From: Burkholderiales bacterium
Lineage (GTDB): Bacteria; Pseudomonadota; Gammaproteobacteria; Burkholderiales; Burkholderiaceae_C
Assembly (NCBI GenBank): GCA_016213205.1
Contig: JACRAZ010000068.1
Coordinates: 24,213-88,212, forward strand
Direction: 5' to 3'
Length of the DNA: 64,000 nucleotides
The notes under the pieces were generated by a model that did no database searches, was not told where the DNA came from, and saw only the letters and a list, made by a program, of their open reading frames with translations. The translations under genes were made by a program, and so were the position numbers. Shown in pieces: positions 8,467-15,997 of this stretch; positions within the stretch are counted from its first letter, which is position 1, and every line of letters starts with the position of its first letter.

Positions 8467-9270
8467 TCAGCGTGCGCGGGCGGCGTTGGTGAGCGCGTCC
8501 AGCGAGAAGGTGTAGCTCGTCTTGTCCAGCGGCTTGTGGCAGGCCAGGCACTCGGCCTGGTTCACGCCGGCGCGCAACTGGCCGGCGGGGGTGAACACGG
8601 CGTAGTTCCAGTCCTCGTTGCGCAGCAGTTCCGGTATCGCCTGGCCCCAGCCCGGGCCGCGTGCCATCACCGCATGGGCCAGCAGGCGTTCGCTCTGGAA
8701 GAAGCCGTCGCTGCCGGCCAGCGGCTTCCCGTCGGGCCCCCGCTTCGCGGCATGCTGCTCGAGCACCAGCACCGCGCCGTCGGGCAGCGGGCGCCCGTCA
8801 CGGGCGGCTTGCAGCGCGGTGGCGTTGGCGTACAGGTAGCGCACCTGGCCGATGTCGGGCCGGTTCACCGTCTGGTACATCGTGAAGCCGGTCGGGTAGC
8901 CGGTGGGGAAGCTGACGCCGGTCTTCACCAGCGACGGCAGCAAGTCCGACTTTGCGCTCGCCGCGCCGGCGCCCGGCAAGGCGGCGAAGTGGGCCGCCAG
9001 CGCCGGGATGTCCTCGGCCCCGAGCTGCGCCGCGATGGCGTTCATCAGCGCGTTCTTGCGGCTGCCGTCCTTCCAGGCCCTCAACTGGTTCTGCAGGTAG
9101 GCCGCCTTCTGGCCCGCCAGGTTGGGGATGGTGTCGGACACGCTCACGCCGTTCAGCCCGTGGCAGGCGGCACACACCGTCTCGGCCTTGGCCTTGCCAG
9201 CGGTGGGTTCGTTGGCCGCGCAGGCCATGGCCAGGCCGGCCAGCGCGAGGAAGGTGATGCCGTGCTTCAT
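8467..9270 (-). CDS. di-haem cytochrome c / cytochrome P460 domain protein
   Basis: A 267-residue exported protein. The start at 9270 is chosen because it gives a signal peptide (HGITFLALAGLAMACA); the open frame continues far upstream but without coding character. A class I cytochrome c domain follows, with haem motif CAACH (Cys33, Cys36, His37). From about residue 118 a P460-like domain begins (FPTGYPTGFTMYQTVNRPD), with a second haem motif CLACH (Cys241, Cys244, His245). P460 proteins oxidise hydroxylamine or detoxify NO-related species; most have only one haem, so the fusion is noteworthy. It diverges from an MFS gene. Confidence 0.8.
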   Translation of the reverse strand: MKHGITFLALAGLAMACAANEPTAGKAKAETVCAACHGLNGVSVSDTIPNLAGQKAAYLQNQLRAWKDGSRKNALMNAIAAQLGAEDIPALAAHFAALPGAGAASAKSDLLPSLVKTGVSFPTGYPTGFTMYQTVNRPDIGQVRYLYANATALQAARDGRPLPDGAVLVLEQHAAKRGPDGKPLAGSDGFFQSERLLAHAVMARGPGWGQAIPELLRNEDWNYAVFTPAGQLRAGVNQAECLACHKPLDKTSYTFSLDALTNAARAR

Positions 9271-9390
9271 GCAAGCTCCTTGTCGGCAGGCGCGGCCTGC
9301 CCGTGGTGACACAAGCCAGTGCCTACGCAGGCCCTCAGGCCCTGGATGCAGCAGGGCCTTGCGCCCACGGCGGCCTGCACAATGCCCGGC

Positions 9391-10602
9391 ATGCGCGGTG
9401 CCTCGCCCCTCCATCGACCGGCCTTGCCTGCGGGCGTCTGGGTCCTGGGCTTCGTCAGCCTGCTGATGGACATCTCCTCCGAGATGATCCACAGCCTGTT
9501 GCCGCTGTTCCTGGTGGGCACGCTGGGCGTCAGCGTGCTGGCGGTGGGCGTGATCGAGGGCATCGCGGAGGCGACCGCGCTGATCGTCAAGGTCTTCTCC
9601 GGCGCCCTGAGCGACCACCTGGGCCGCCGCAAGGGCCTGGCGTTGGTGGGGTATGCGATGGGCGCCTTCACCAAGCCGGTGTTCGCGCTGGCCACCGGCC
9701 TCGGCGCGGTGGTGGCGGCACGTTTTGTCGACCGGGTGGGCAAGGGCATCCGCGGCGCCCCGCGTGACGCACTGCTGGCCGACATCACGCCGCCGCCCAT
9801 CCGGGGCGCGGCCTTCGGGCTGCGCCAGTCGCTGGACACCGTGGGCGCCTTCGTCGGCCCGCTGCTGGCCACCGGCCTGATGCTGCTGTGGGCCAACGAC
9901 TACCGCGCCGTGTTCTGGGTGGCCGTGGTGCCGGGCGTGCTGGCGGTGCTGCTGCTCGCGTTCGGCATCCAGGAGGCGCCGCGCCCGCCCGCCGCGCGGG
10001 CCGGCTCGCCGATCCGCCGCGATGCACTGGCCCGGCTGGGCGGTGCGTACTGGCGCGTGGTGATCATCGGGGCGGTGTTCACGCTGGCCCGCTTCAGCGA
10101 GGCCTTCCTGGTGCTGCGGGCGCAGCAGCTCGGCATTGCGGTGGCCTGGGTGCCGCTGGTGATGGTGGCGATGAACATGGTGTACGCGGCCACCGCCTAC
10201 CCGTTCGGCAAGTTGTCGGATGCGATGAGCCACCGCCGGCTGCTGGCGCTGGGGCTGGCCGTGCTGGTGGCCGCCGACCTGGTGCTGGCCCAGGCCGCGG
10301 GCTGGCCGCTGCTGCTGGCCGGCGTGGCGCTGTGGGGCGTGCACATGGGCATGACCCAGGGCCTGCTCGCCGCGATGGTGGCCGACACCGCGCCGGCCGA
10401 CCTGCGCGGCACCGCGTTCGGCTTCTTCAACCTTGTCAGCGGTGTCGCGATGCTGGCCGCCAGCGTGATTGCCGGCTGGTTGTGGGACCGGCTGGGCGCG
10501 CACTTCACCTTCCAGGCCGGGGCCGGGTTCGCGGTGCTGGCCTTGCTGGGCTTGCTGGCCTTCAAATGGCGTGGGTGCATGGGAAAGCCTCTCAAGCTCT
10601 GA
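9391..10602 (+). CDS. MFS transporter
   Basis: A roughly 403-residue major facilitator with about 12 predicted hydrophobic segments. It shows the MFS loop signature SDHLGRRKGLALVGY between segments 2 and 3, DRVGKGIRGAPRDALLAD, and a second-half counterpart GKLSDAMSHRRLL. ATG at 9391 is preferred because a candidate -10 (CACAAT, 9378-9383) leaves room for a nearly leaderless message; ATG at 9382 would fall within it. The substrate is unknown; the family includes drug and metabolite exporters. It is divergent from the P460 cytochrome gene. Confidence 0.85.
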   Translation: MRGASPLHRPALPAGVWVLGFVSLLMDISSEMIHSLLPLFLVGTLGVSVLAVGVIEGIAEATALIVKVFSGALSDHLGRRKGLALVGYAMGAFTKPVFALATGLGAVVAARFVDRVGKGIRGAPRDALLADITPPPIRGAAFGLRQSLDTVGAFVGPLLATGLMLLWANDYRAVFWVAVVPGVLAVLLLAFGIQEAPRPPAARAGSPIRRDALARLGGAYWRVVIIGAVFTLARFSEAFLVLRAQQLGIAVAWVPLVMVAMNMVYAATAYPFGKLSDAMSHRRLLALGLAVLVAADLVLAQAAGWPLLLAGVALWGVHMGMTQGLLAAMVADTAPADLRGTAFGFFNLVSGVAMLAASVIAGWLWDRLGAHFTFQAGAGFAVLALLGLLAFKWRGCMGKPLKL

Positions 10603-10603
10603 G

Positions 10604-10615
10604 GCCTGCGCAGGC
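10604..10615. terminator. 12-bp palindrome after MFS gene
   Basis: GCCTGCGCAGGC starts 1 bp after the MFS stop codon and is a perfect palindrome, followed by further GC-rich symmetry (GGCGCGCC). It may stop transcription. The rest of the gap to 10819 shows only a purine-rich ribosome site (AAGGAG) before the next gene. Confidence 0.3.
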
Positions 10616-10819
10616 GGCGCGCCGCGTCCCGGCTTGATCTCCGTCATGGTGGGGCAGCGGGTGGGCGCCCCGAACCGGGGCGATTGACCTGCGGCAAGCG
10701 CAGTTCACAGGCCATTCACGAGACTGTGCTCGATCCTGGTCAGGACTGCAGCCACGCCCGCCGCACGGCGGGATGGCGGGCCCGCACAAGGGTTTCACCG
10801 CAACTTCAAGGAGAAAGAC

Positions 10820-11878
10820 ATGAGACACAGCTTCCCCGTGCTGGCCCTGGGCGTCGCCGTCCTGACCTTGGCGGGCTGCGAATCGGCCCAGCAGCCGGTG
10901 GCGCCCGACACGCTGGTGGCCATCAAGGCCGCTGCCGCGCCCGACATGAACGCCGGCGCCGCCGACCCGCTGTGGGCCCGCGCCCGGGCGCTGACCGCGC
11001 CGGTGGCCGACGGGGCGAACTTCGGTGCCAAGCCCGGCGAGAAGGGCGACACCAAGGTCACGCTGAAGGCGGCCTACACGGCCGACACGCTGTACCTGCT
11101 GATCCAGTACGCCGACCCCACCTACTCGGTGCGCCGCGGCCCCTACCAGAAGCAGGCCGACGGCAGCTGGAAGAAGCTGGTCGATCCCGCCAACAAGGGC
11201 GGCGACGACAACATCTACTACGAGGACAAGTGGGCCATGATCTGGCCGATCGACAACTCGGTGAAGGCCTGGGACAAGGAAGGCTGCGCCGCGCTGTGCC
11301 ACCTGGAGCAGGGCAAGCCCTACGGCAACAAGTACACCAGCAAGGAAGGCGAGATCGCCGACATGTGGCACGCCAAGGGCCAGCGCTCGGTGCCGTTCGG
11401 CCTGGTGGATGACCAGTACGCCGACCACACCCGCTACGACCCGAAGGCCAGCCCCAACGCCGGCCGCAAGAGCGACCCGGGCAACCCCGGCGGCGACTAC
11501 ACCGCCATCCCGCTGGCCAACGGCAAGCCGCAGTTCATGGGCCGCGACGGCAAGGCGGCCAACCGCGGTGGCACCTACTACGTCAAGCGCGGCGACGAGG
11601 TGCCGTTCGACGACAGCAAGTTCCAGCCGGGTGACGAAGTGGCCTCGTACATCGCCAACCCGCTGCAGGGCGACCGGGCCGACATCCGCGTGGCACAGAC
11701 CTATGCCAACGGCCAGTACACCGTGGTGGTCAGCCGCAAGCTGGTGACCGGCAGCAAGTTCGACGTGCAGTTCAAGGACCTCGGCGCCCGCTACGGCTTC
11801 GGCTTCGCGGCCTTCGACAACGCCCAGGTGCGCCACGCCACGACCGACGACCCGCTGTACCTGGTGTTCGCCAAGTAA
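10820..11878 (+). CDS. EB_dh-type haem-binding lipoprotein (ethylbenzene dehydrogenase gamma-like)
   Basis: A 352-residue predicted lipoprotein: the signal ends in the lipobox LAGC with Cys20. The mature part looks like the cytochrome c-552/DMSO-reductase-family haem-binding beta-sandwich related to the gamma subunit of ethylbenzene dehydrogenase ([22 protein letters not shown] near residue 80). It contains GCAALCHLE, a CX3CH arrangement (Cys156, Cys160, His161) with one residue more than a normal c-type haem site. No molybdoenzyme alpha or beta subunit is nearby, so it probably acts as a stand-alone periplasmic haem protein. An AAGGAG ribosome site precedes the ATG. Confidence 0.75.
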   Translation: MRHSFPVLALGVAVLTLAGCESAQQPVAPDTLVAIKAAAAPDMNAGAADPLWARARALTAPVADGANFGAKPGEKGDTKVTLKAAYTADTLYLLIQYADPTYSVRRGPYQKQADGSWKKLVDPANKGGDDNIYYEDKWAMIWPIDNSVKAWDKEGCAALCHLEQGKPYGNKYTSKEGEIADMWHAKGQRSVPFGLVDDQYADHTRYDPKASPNAGRKSDPGNPGGDYTAIPLANGKPQFMGRDGKAANRGGTYYVKRGDEVPFDDSKFQPGDEVASYIANPLQGDRADIRVAQTYANGQYTVVVSRKLVTGSKFDVQFKDLGARYGFGFAAFDNAQVRHATTDDPLYLVFAK

Positions 11879-11899
11879 GCCGGGCGGCCCGCGCGGGGC

Positions 11900-12109
11900 T
11901 CAGCCGCCCACCCGGGGCAGGCTGCCCGCGCCGGCCTGGGCCTCGGCCGGGGCCACACCACAGCCGGACAGCAGCAGCAGCGCGCCCAGCAGCGCCAGCA
12001 GCGCCGGCACCGCCATCAGCATGGCGCCGCGGTGCCGGGGCCGCACCACCACGCGGGAGGCCCCCGAGGGCGACGCGGGACGGGCGGCGTTCAGGTCATC
12101 GGCTGTCAT
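11900..12109 (-). CDS. small hypothetical membrane or lipoprotein
   Basis: A 69-residue open frame with one strongly hydrophobic segment ([20 protein letters not shown]) followed by GVAP. The sequence LLSGC is lipobox-like, so it could be a tiny lipoprotein, although the charged N-terminal extension of about 30 residues is long for a signal. It diverges from the galactarate dehydratase gene. No family is recognised. The start could be internal. Coding status is plausible but not proven. Confidence 0.4.
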   Translation of the reverse strand: MTADDLNAARPASPSGASRVVVRPRHRGAMLMAVPALLALLGALLLLSGCGVAPAEAQAGAGSLPRVGG

Positions 12110-12261
12110 GGCACCTCCGCGCTGGGTGTGAACCGGGCCGGGCCATCTTCGAACCCTGGGCCCGGGTTCACATCCTCAGGGGTGGGGATTTGCGCCGCGC
12201 CCTCCCACGACCTGTGGGCGCCGTCAAAATGGGCCTCCGACCTGCACGGAGCCAGCCCCCG

Positions 12262-13845
12262 ATGGATGCCCCCACGCCCCCGCCACCGGCGCACGCGCCG
12301 CTGACCATCCGCATGCACGCGCAGGACAACGTGGCCATCGTCGCCAACGAAGGCGGGCTGGCCGCGGGCACCGTGCTGGCCTCGGGCCTGGTGCTGGTGG
12401 ACCGCGTGCCACAAGGCCACAAGGTGGCGCTGGCGGACATCGCGGCGGACGCACCGGTGCTGCGTTATGGCATCCCGATCGGCCATGCGACCAAGCCCAT
12501 CCCGGCCGGCAGCTGGGTGCACGAGCGCCTGCTGAGGATGCCCGACGCGCGTGCGCTGCAGCAGCTGCCGATGGCCACCGCGAAACCCGCGCCGCAGCCG
12601 CCGCTGGAGGGCTACACCTTCGAGGGCTACCGCAATGCCGATGGTTCGGTGGGCACGCGCAACCTGCTGGCCATCACGCAGACGGTGCAGTGCGTGGCCG
12701 GCGTCACCGAGGTGGCCGTGCAGCGCATCAAGGCCGAGCTGCTGCCGCGCTACCCGAACGTGGACGACGTGGTGGCGCTCGCGCACGGCTACGGCTGCGG
12801 CGTGGCCATCGATGCGCCCGATGCGGTGGTGCCGATCCGCACGCTGCGCAACATCAGCCTGAACCCCAACTTCGGCGGCGAGGTGATGGTGGTGAGCCTG
12901 GGCTGCGAGAAGCTGCAGCCCGAGCGCCTGCTGCCGCCGGGCAGCTTCGCGATCCGCGACGAGCGGCCGCCCGAGGATGCGGCGCTCGACGTGGTGTGCC
13001 TGCAGGACGACGCGCACGTGGGCTTCATGGCGATGGTGGAGGCCATCGTGCGCCAGGCCGAGCCGCACCTGCAGCGCCTGAACGCGCGCCGGCGCGAGAC
13101 CGTGCCCGCCAGCGAGCTGGTGGTGGGCGTGCAGTGCGGGGGCAGCGATGCGTTTTCCGGCGTCACCGCGAACCCGGCGGTGGGCTTCTGCACCGACCTG
13201 CTGGTGCGCGCCGGCGCCAGCGTGATGTTCTCCGAGACCACCGAGGTGCGCGACGGCATCGCCCAGCTCACCGCACGCGCCACCACGCCCGAGGTGGCCG
13301 AGGCGCTGGTGCGCGAGATGGCCTGGTACGACGCCTACCTGCAGCGCGGCAGCGCCGACCGCAGCGCCAACACCACGCCAGGCAACAAGGCGGGCGGGCT
13401 GTCCAACATCGTCGAGAAGGCGATGGGCTCGATCGTCAAGTCGGGCAGCGCGCCGATTGCCAACGTGCTGTCGCCCGGCGAGAAGCTGCGGGCCAAGGGA
13501 CTGACCTATGCCGCCACGCCGGCCAGCGATTTCATCTGCGGCACGCTGCAGCTCGCCGCAGGCATGAACCTGCATGTGTTCACCACCGGCCGCGGCACGC
13601 CCTACGGCCTGGCCGCGGTGCCGGTGATCAAGGTGGCCACGCGCAGCGCGCTGGCACGGCGCTGGCATGACCTGATGGACGTGAACGCCGGCACCATCGC
13701 CGACGGCACCGCCACGATCGAGGAAGTGGGCTGGGAGCTGTTCCACCTGATGCTGGCCGTGGCCAGCGGCCGCAAGAAGACCTGGGCCGAGCACTGGCGG
13801 CTGCACAACGCGCTGGTGCTGTTCAACCCGGCGCCGGTGACCTGA
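12262..13845 (+). CDS. garD: galactarate dehydratase / UxaA-family hydrolyase
   Basis: A 527-residue protein of the altronate/galactarate dehydratase family. It has an N-terminal SAF-like domain (about 15-100, with [15 protein letters not shown]), then the large catalytic domain with [54 protein letters not shown] and the C-terminal [20 protein letters not shown]. Length and the single-chain layout fit GarD, which dehydrates galactarate to 5-keto-4-deoxyglucarate with Fe2+; altronate dehydratase is the main alternative. The ATG at 12262 is preferred over an upstream in-frame ATG at 12190 because a -10-like CAAAAT lies near 12235. It could serve galacturonate breakdown with the pectin locus 32 kb away. 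Confidence 0.82.
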   Translation: MDAPTPPPPAHAPLTIRMHAQDNVAIVANEGGLAAGTVLASGLVLVDRVPQGHKVALADIAADAPVLRYGIPIGHATKPIPAGSWVHERLLRMPDARALQQLPMATAKPAPQPPLEGYTFEGYRNADGSVGTRNLLAITQTVQCVAGVTEVAVQRIKAELLPRYPNVDDVVALAHGYGCGVAIDAPDAVVPIRTLRNISLNPNFGGEVMVVSLGCEKLQPERLLPPGSFAIRDERPPEDAALDVVCLQDDAHVGFMAMVEAIVRQAEPHLQRLNARRRETVPASELVVGVQCGGSDAFSGVTANPAVGFCTDLLVRAGASVMFSETTEVRDGIAQLTARATTPEVAEALVREMAWYDAYLQRGSADRSANTTPGNKAGGLSNIVEKAMGSIVKSGSAPIANVLSPGEKLRAKGLTYAATPASDFICGTLQLAAGMNLHVFTTGRGTPYGLAAVPVIKVATRSALARRWHDLMDVNAGTIADGTATIEEVGWELFHLMLAVASGRKKTWAEHWRLHNALVLFNPAPVT

Positions 13846-13967
13846 GCAACAGGGGCATTGCCGACGCCCCGATGTCCTGCACTGATACTGCGCCAGCATT
13901 TGTTCCCCGGCCGGCGGATCATGTCCGTCTCCGGTCCCGTTCGACCTTGCACTGAGAGGAACCCACG

Positions 13968-14276
13968 ATGTCTGACAGCACCCTGGCGAAGGAAAAGCTG
14001 GCGGCCGATTTCCGTTCGGTCATGGACGATATCGACGCGCTGATGAACGCCACCACCAACAAGGCCGAAAGCGAGGCCTCGGCCCTGCGCGACCGCATCC
14101 GCGACCGGCTGGACAGCGCCAAGGAGCGCGTGGTCGATGCCCAGCACGAAGCGCTGGAACGCGCCAAGAAGGCCGCCGGCGCCACCGACGACTACGTGCA
14201 CAGCCACCCCTGGCAGGCGGTGGGCGCCGCCGCGGCGGTGGGCCTGGCACTGGGTGTGTTGATCGGGCGGCGGTGA
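13968..14276 (+). CDS. DUF883 / ElaB-YqjD family membrane-anchored protein
   Basis: A 102-residue protein with the family plan: a long charged, probably coiled-coil helix (residues 5-75), then a C-terminal membrane anchor ending in GLALGVLIGRR after DYVHSHPWQAVG. In E. coli the homologues bind ribosomes at the inner membrane in stationary phase. It is the first gene of a tight four-gene group that includes a YqjE-like and a YqjK-like gene. A GAGAGGA ribosome site precedes the ATG. Confidence 0.88.
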   Translation: MSDSTLAKEKLAADFRSVMDDIDALMNATTNKAESEASALRDRIRDRLDSAKERVVDAQHEALERAKKAAGATDDYVHSHPWQAVGAAAAVGLALGVLIGRR

Positions 14277-14314
14277 GCGCGGGCCCGACGGCGCAGCCCC
14301 GCGGGTAGGCGGCC

Positions 14315-14698
14315 GTGTTGCCCGGTGGTGGTGTGTCGGGGCCGGTGCGCCGGCTGGGGGCCTCGTTGCTGGCGCTGCTGCGCATCCGGCTTGAATTGCT
14401 GGCGATCGAGGTCCAGGAAGAAAAGGACCGCATCGCCTCGCTGCTGGTGTGGGCCGTGCTGACGGCGCTGATGGCCGGCTTCGGCGCGGTGTTCGTGGCG
14501 CTGTTCATCACCGTGGCGCTGTGGGACACCCACCGCCTGGCCGCGCTGGGCATTGCGGCGCTGGTGTTCGTGGGCCTGGCGCTGCTGGCGCTGCTGCGGG
14601 TACGGCGGCTGGTGGGCCTGCGCTCGACGATGTTCCAAGCCAGCATGGCCGAGCTGCGGCAGGACGGCCGCGCGCTTCACCCGGGCCAGGCGCCGTGA
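14315..14698 (+). CDS. phage-holin superfamily / YqjE-like protein
   Basis: A 127-residue membrane protein. After a short amphipathic N-terminus (LLALLRIRLELLAIEVQEEK) come two hydrophobic segments, LVWAVLTALMAGFGAVFVALF and ALGIAALVFVGLALLALL. This is the DUF1469/holin-like YqjE pattern, usually found next to yqjD, as here. The product is probably an inner-membrane envelope-stress component. The start at 14315 is a TTG; the reading frame overlaps the next gene by 4 bp. Confidence 0.8.
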   Translation: MLPGGGVSGPVRRLGASLLALLRIRLELLAIEVQEEKDRIASLLVWAVLTALMAGFGAVFVALFITVALWDTHRLAALGIAALVFVGLALLALLRVRRLVGLRSTMFQASMAELRQDGRALHPGQAP

Positions 14699-15087
14699 GC
14701 GATGCCGCCCGCCCGGCGGGGCCCGAGGCCGTGCTGCGGCGCCGCCAGCGCAAGCACGATCTGCTGCTGGCCTCGCGGCTGGCGCGCGGCCAGGCGATGC
14801 TGGCGTTCGACCAGCTCGCGGGCCGCGCCGACGGCATGGCACTGCAGGTGCTGCGGGTTCGGGCCTGGCTGTCGAACCCGCTGGTGGTGGCGGCGGGCGG
14901 TGCCGTGGTTGGCCTGGGGCTGGTGCTCACCCTGCGCCGCGTGCGGCGCGGGGGCGTGGTGCGCGTGCTGCGCTGGGGCTGGCTGGCCTGGCGGCTGTGG
15001 CGTGGCGCCACAGGCCAGCCGGGCCTGTTGTCGTCCGTGCGCCAGCGCACAGATCGCGCGTGGCAACCCGGTCATCCTGTGCCATGA
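14695..15087 (+). CDS. YqjK-like protein
   Basis: A 130-residue protein starting at a GTG that overlaps the previous stop (GTGA at 14695-14698). It has a basic N-terminus (VLRRRQRKHDLLLASRLARGQ) and a hydrophobic segment (NPLVVAAGGAVVGLGLVLTL). Gene order and this basic-then-hydrophobic layout match YqjK-type proteins of yqjDEK operons. The overlap indicates translational coupling with the YqjE-like gene. Confidence 0.7.
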   Translation: MSDAARPAGPEAVLRRRQRKHDLLLASRLARGQAMLAFDQLAGRADGMALQVLRVRAWLSNPLVVAAGGAVVGLGLVLTLRRVRRGGVVRVLRWGWLAWRLWRGATGQPGLLSSVRQRTDRAWQPGHPVP

Positions 15088-15362
15088 CCAATGCATTCCT
15101 GCTCGTCCCGCGGATGGCGCTGATGCCGCTGATCCCAGCCATGCCCTGGCGCCTTCCGTTGGCGTTCGGTGGGGGCCAGAACGCCGCGCCACCGGCCGGC
15201 AAGTCCCTGCTGGCACTGCCCTTTGACGCCCTGCGGGCGCACTATGCAAATGCGGTGCAGGCGGGCTTGGTTGAGCGCTCGCTGCTGGCCTCGGCCCGCG
15301 TCGAGCGCCAGCTCGATGCACTGGAGCGGCTGCTGCTGGGGCCGCTGGCCCGGCGGGTCTAG
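15084..15362 (+). CDS. small hypothetical protein coupled to the yqjDEK-like operon
   Basis: A 92-residue protein whose ATG overlaps the previous stop (ATGA at 15084-15087). It has a hydrophobic N-terminal part (LVPRMALMPLIPAMPWRLPL) and a C-terminal helix with regularly spaced Leu and Arg (VERSLLASARVERQLDALER). I recognise no family; the N-terminus of phasin or polyhydroxyalkanoate granule proteins is vaguely similar but not enough to name it. Its stop overlaps the stop of the convergent PAS gene by 4 bp. Confidence 0.6.
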   Translation: MTNAFLLVPRMALMPLIPAMPWRLPLAFGGGQNAAPPAGKSLLALPFDALRAHYANAVQAGLVERSLLASARVERQLDALERLLLGPLARRV

Positions 15363-15961
15363 CGCGGCGCTGGGTCGGGATCGCACACCACCAGCAGGCA
15401 GCGGCCGCCGCCGGCGGGGTCGGCACTGAGCCGGGCCTGGACCGCACGCGGCTCGCCGTCCGTGGGGCACCACTGCAGCGCCAGCCGCTGGGCGGGCTGG
15501 TCGGGCGCCAGGCCCGAGACCATTGCGCACAGCGCACGCGCGCTGTCGGGCGACAGGTGGTGGTCCAGGGTCAGGCCGTGCGCATCGTCGGGCGCGTGGC
15601 CCAGCAGGCGGGCAGCCTGCTGGTTGAGCTCATGCACCACCAGCTCACGGTCCACCATGAAGCAGCCCACCGGCAGGTTGTCGAAGCGCTCGGTCTGACG
15701 GCGCAGCTCGGATTCAAGCGCGGTGCGCGAGCCCCGCAGTTCCTCGGCCTGCATTTCCAGTTCAACCTGGTGCACCTGCAGTTCGTGCAGCAGCACCAGC
15801 GCATCGGCGGCGGTGGCCGGTGCCGAGGCCAGGCGGTGCAGCACGGCCAGCGCATCGGGTGCACAGGCGGTGGCACGCCCGGGGCCGGCGGCGGACAAGC
15901 GTGCCGCGGCGCGAACCTGCAGGTTGGGCGAGGGGTGTGGCACGGGCGTGAGGGGGGACAT
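15359..15961 (-). CDS. PAS-domain sensory protein
   Basis: A 200-residue protein with a helical, coiled-coil-like segment (ALVLLHELQVHQVELEMQAEELRGSRTALESEL split over residues 55-90) leading into a PAS domain (FDNLPVGCFMVDRELVVHELNQQAARLLGHAP). No output domain is present. The HELQVHQVELEMQ linker is typical of PAS proteins that associate with CheB-CheR fusions, and such a gene lies just upstream (36-bp gap, same strand). The two are probably co-transcribed and work together. Confidence 0.8.
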   Translation of the reverse strand: MSPLTPVPHPSPNLQVRAAARLSAAGPGRATACAPDALAVLHRLASAPATAADALVLLHELQVHQVELEMQAEELRGSRTALESELRRQTERFDNLPVGCFMVDRELVVHELNQQAARLLGHAPDDAHGLTLDHHLSPDSARALCAMVSGLAPDQPAQRLALQWCPTDGEPRAVQARLSADPAGGGRCLLVVCDPDPAPR

Positions 15962-15997
15962 GCGAGCCTTTTGCAGCGTGGCTGCAATGGCCCGACT

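Noticed and set aside
9271..10647. Upstream extension of the cytochrome P460 frame
   Set aside because: It is antisense to the MFS gene and has Arg/His/Gln-rich composition typical of GC shadow frames; the signal peptide marks the true start at 9270.
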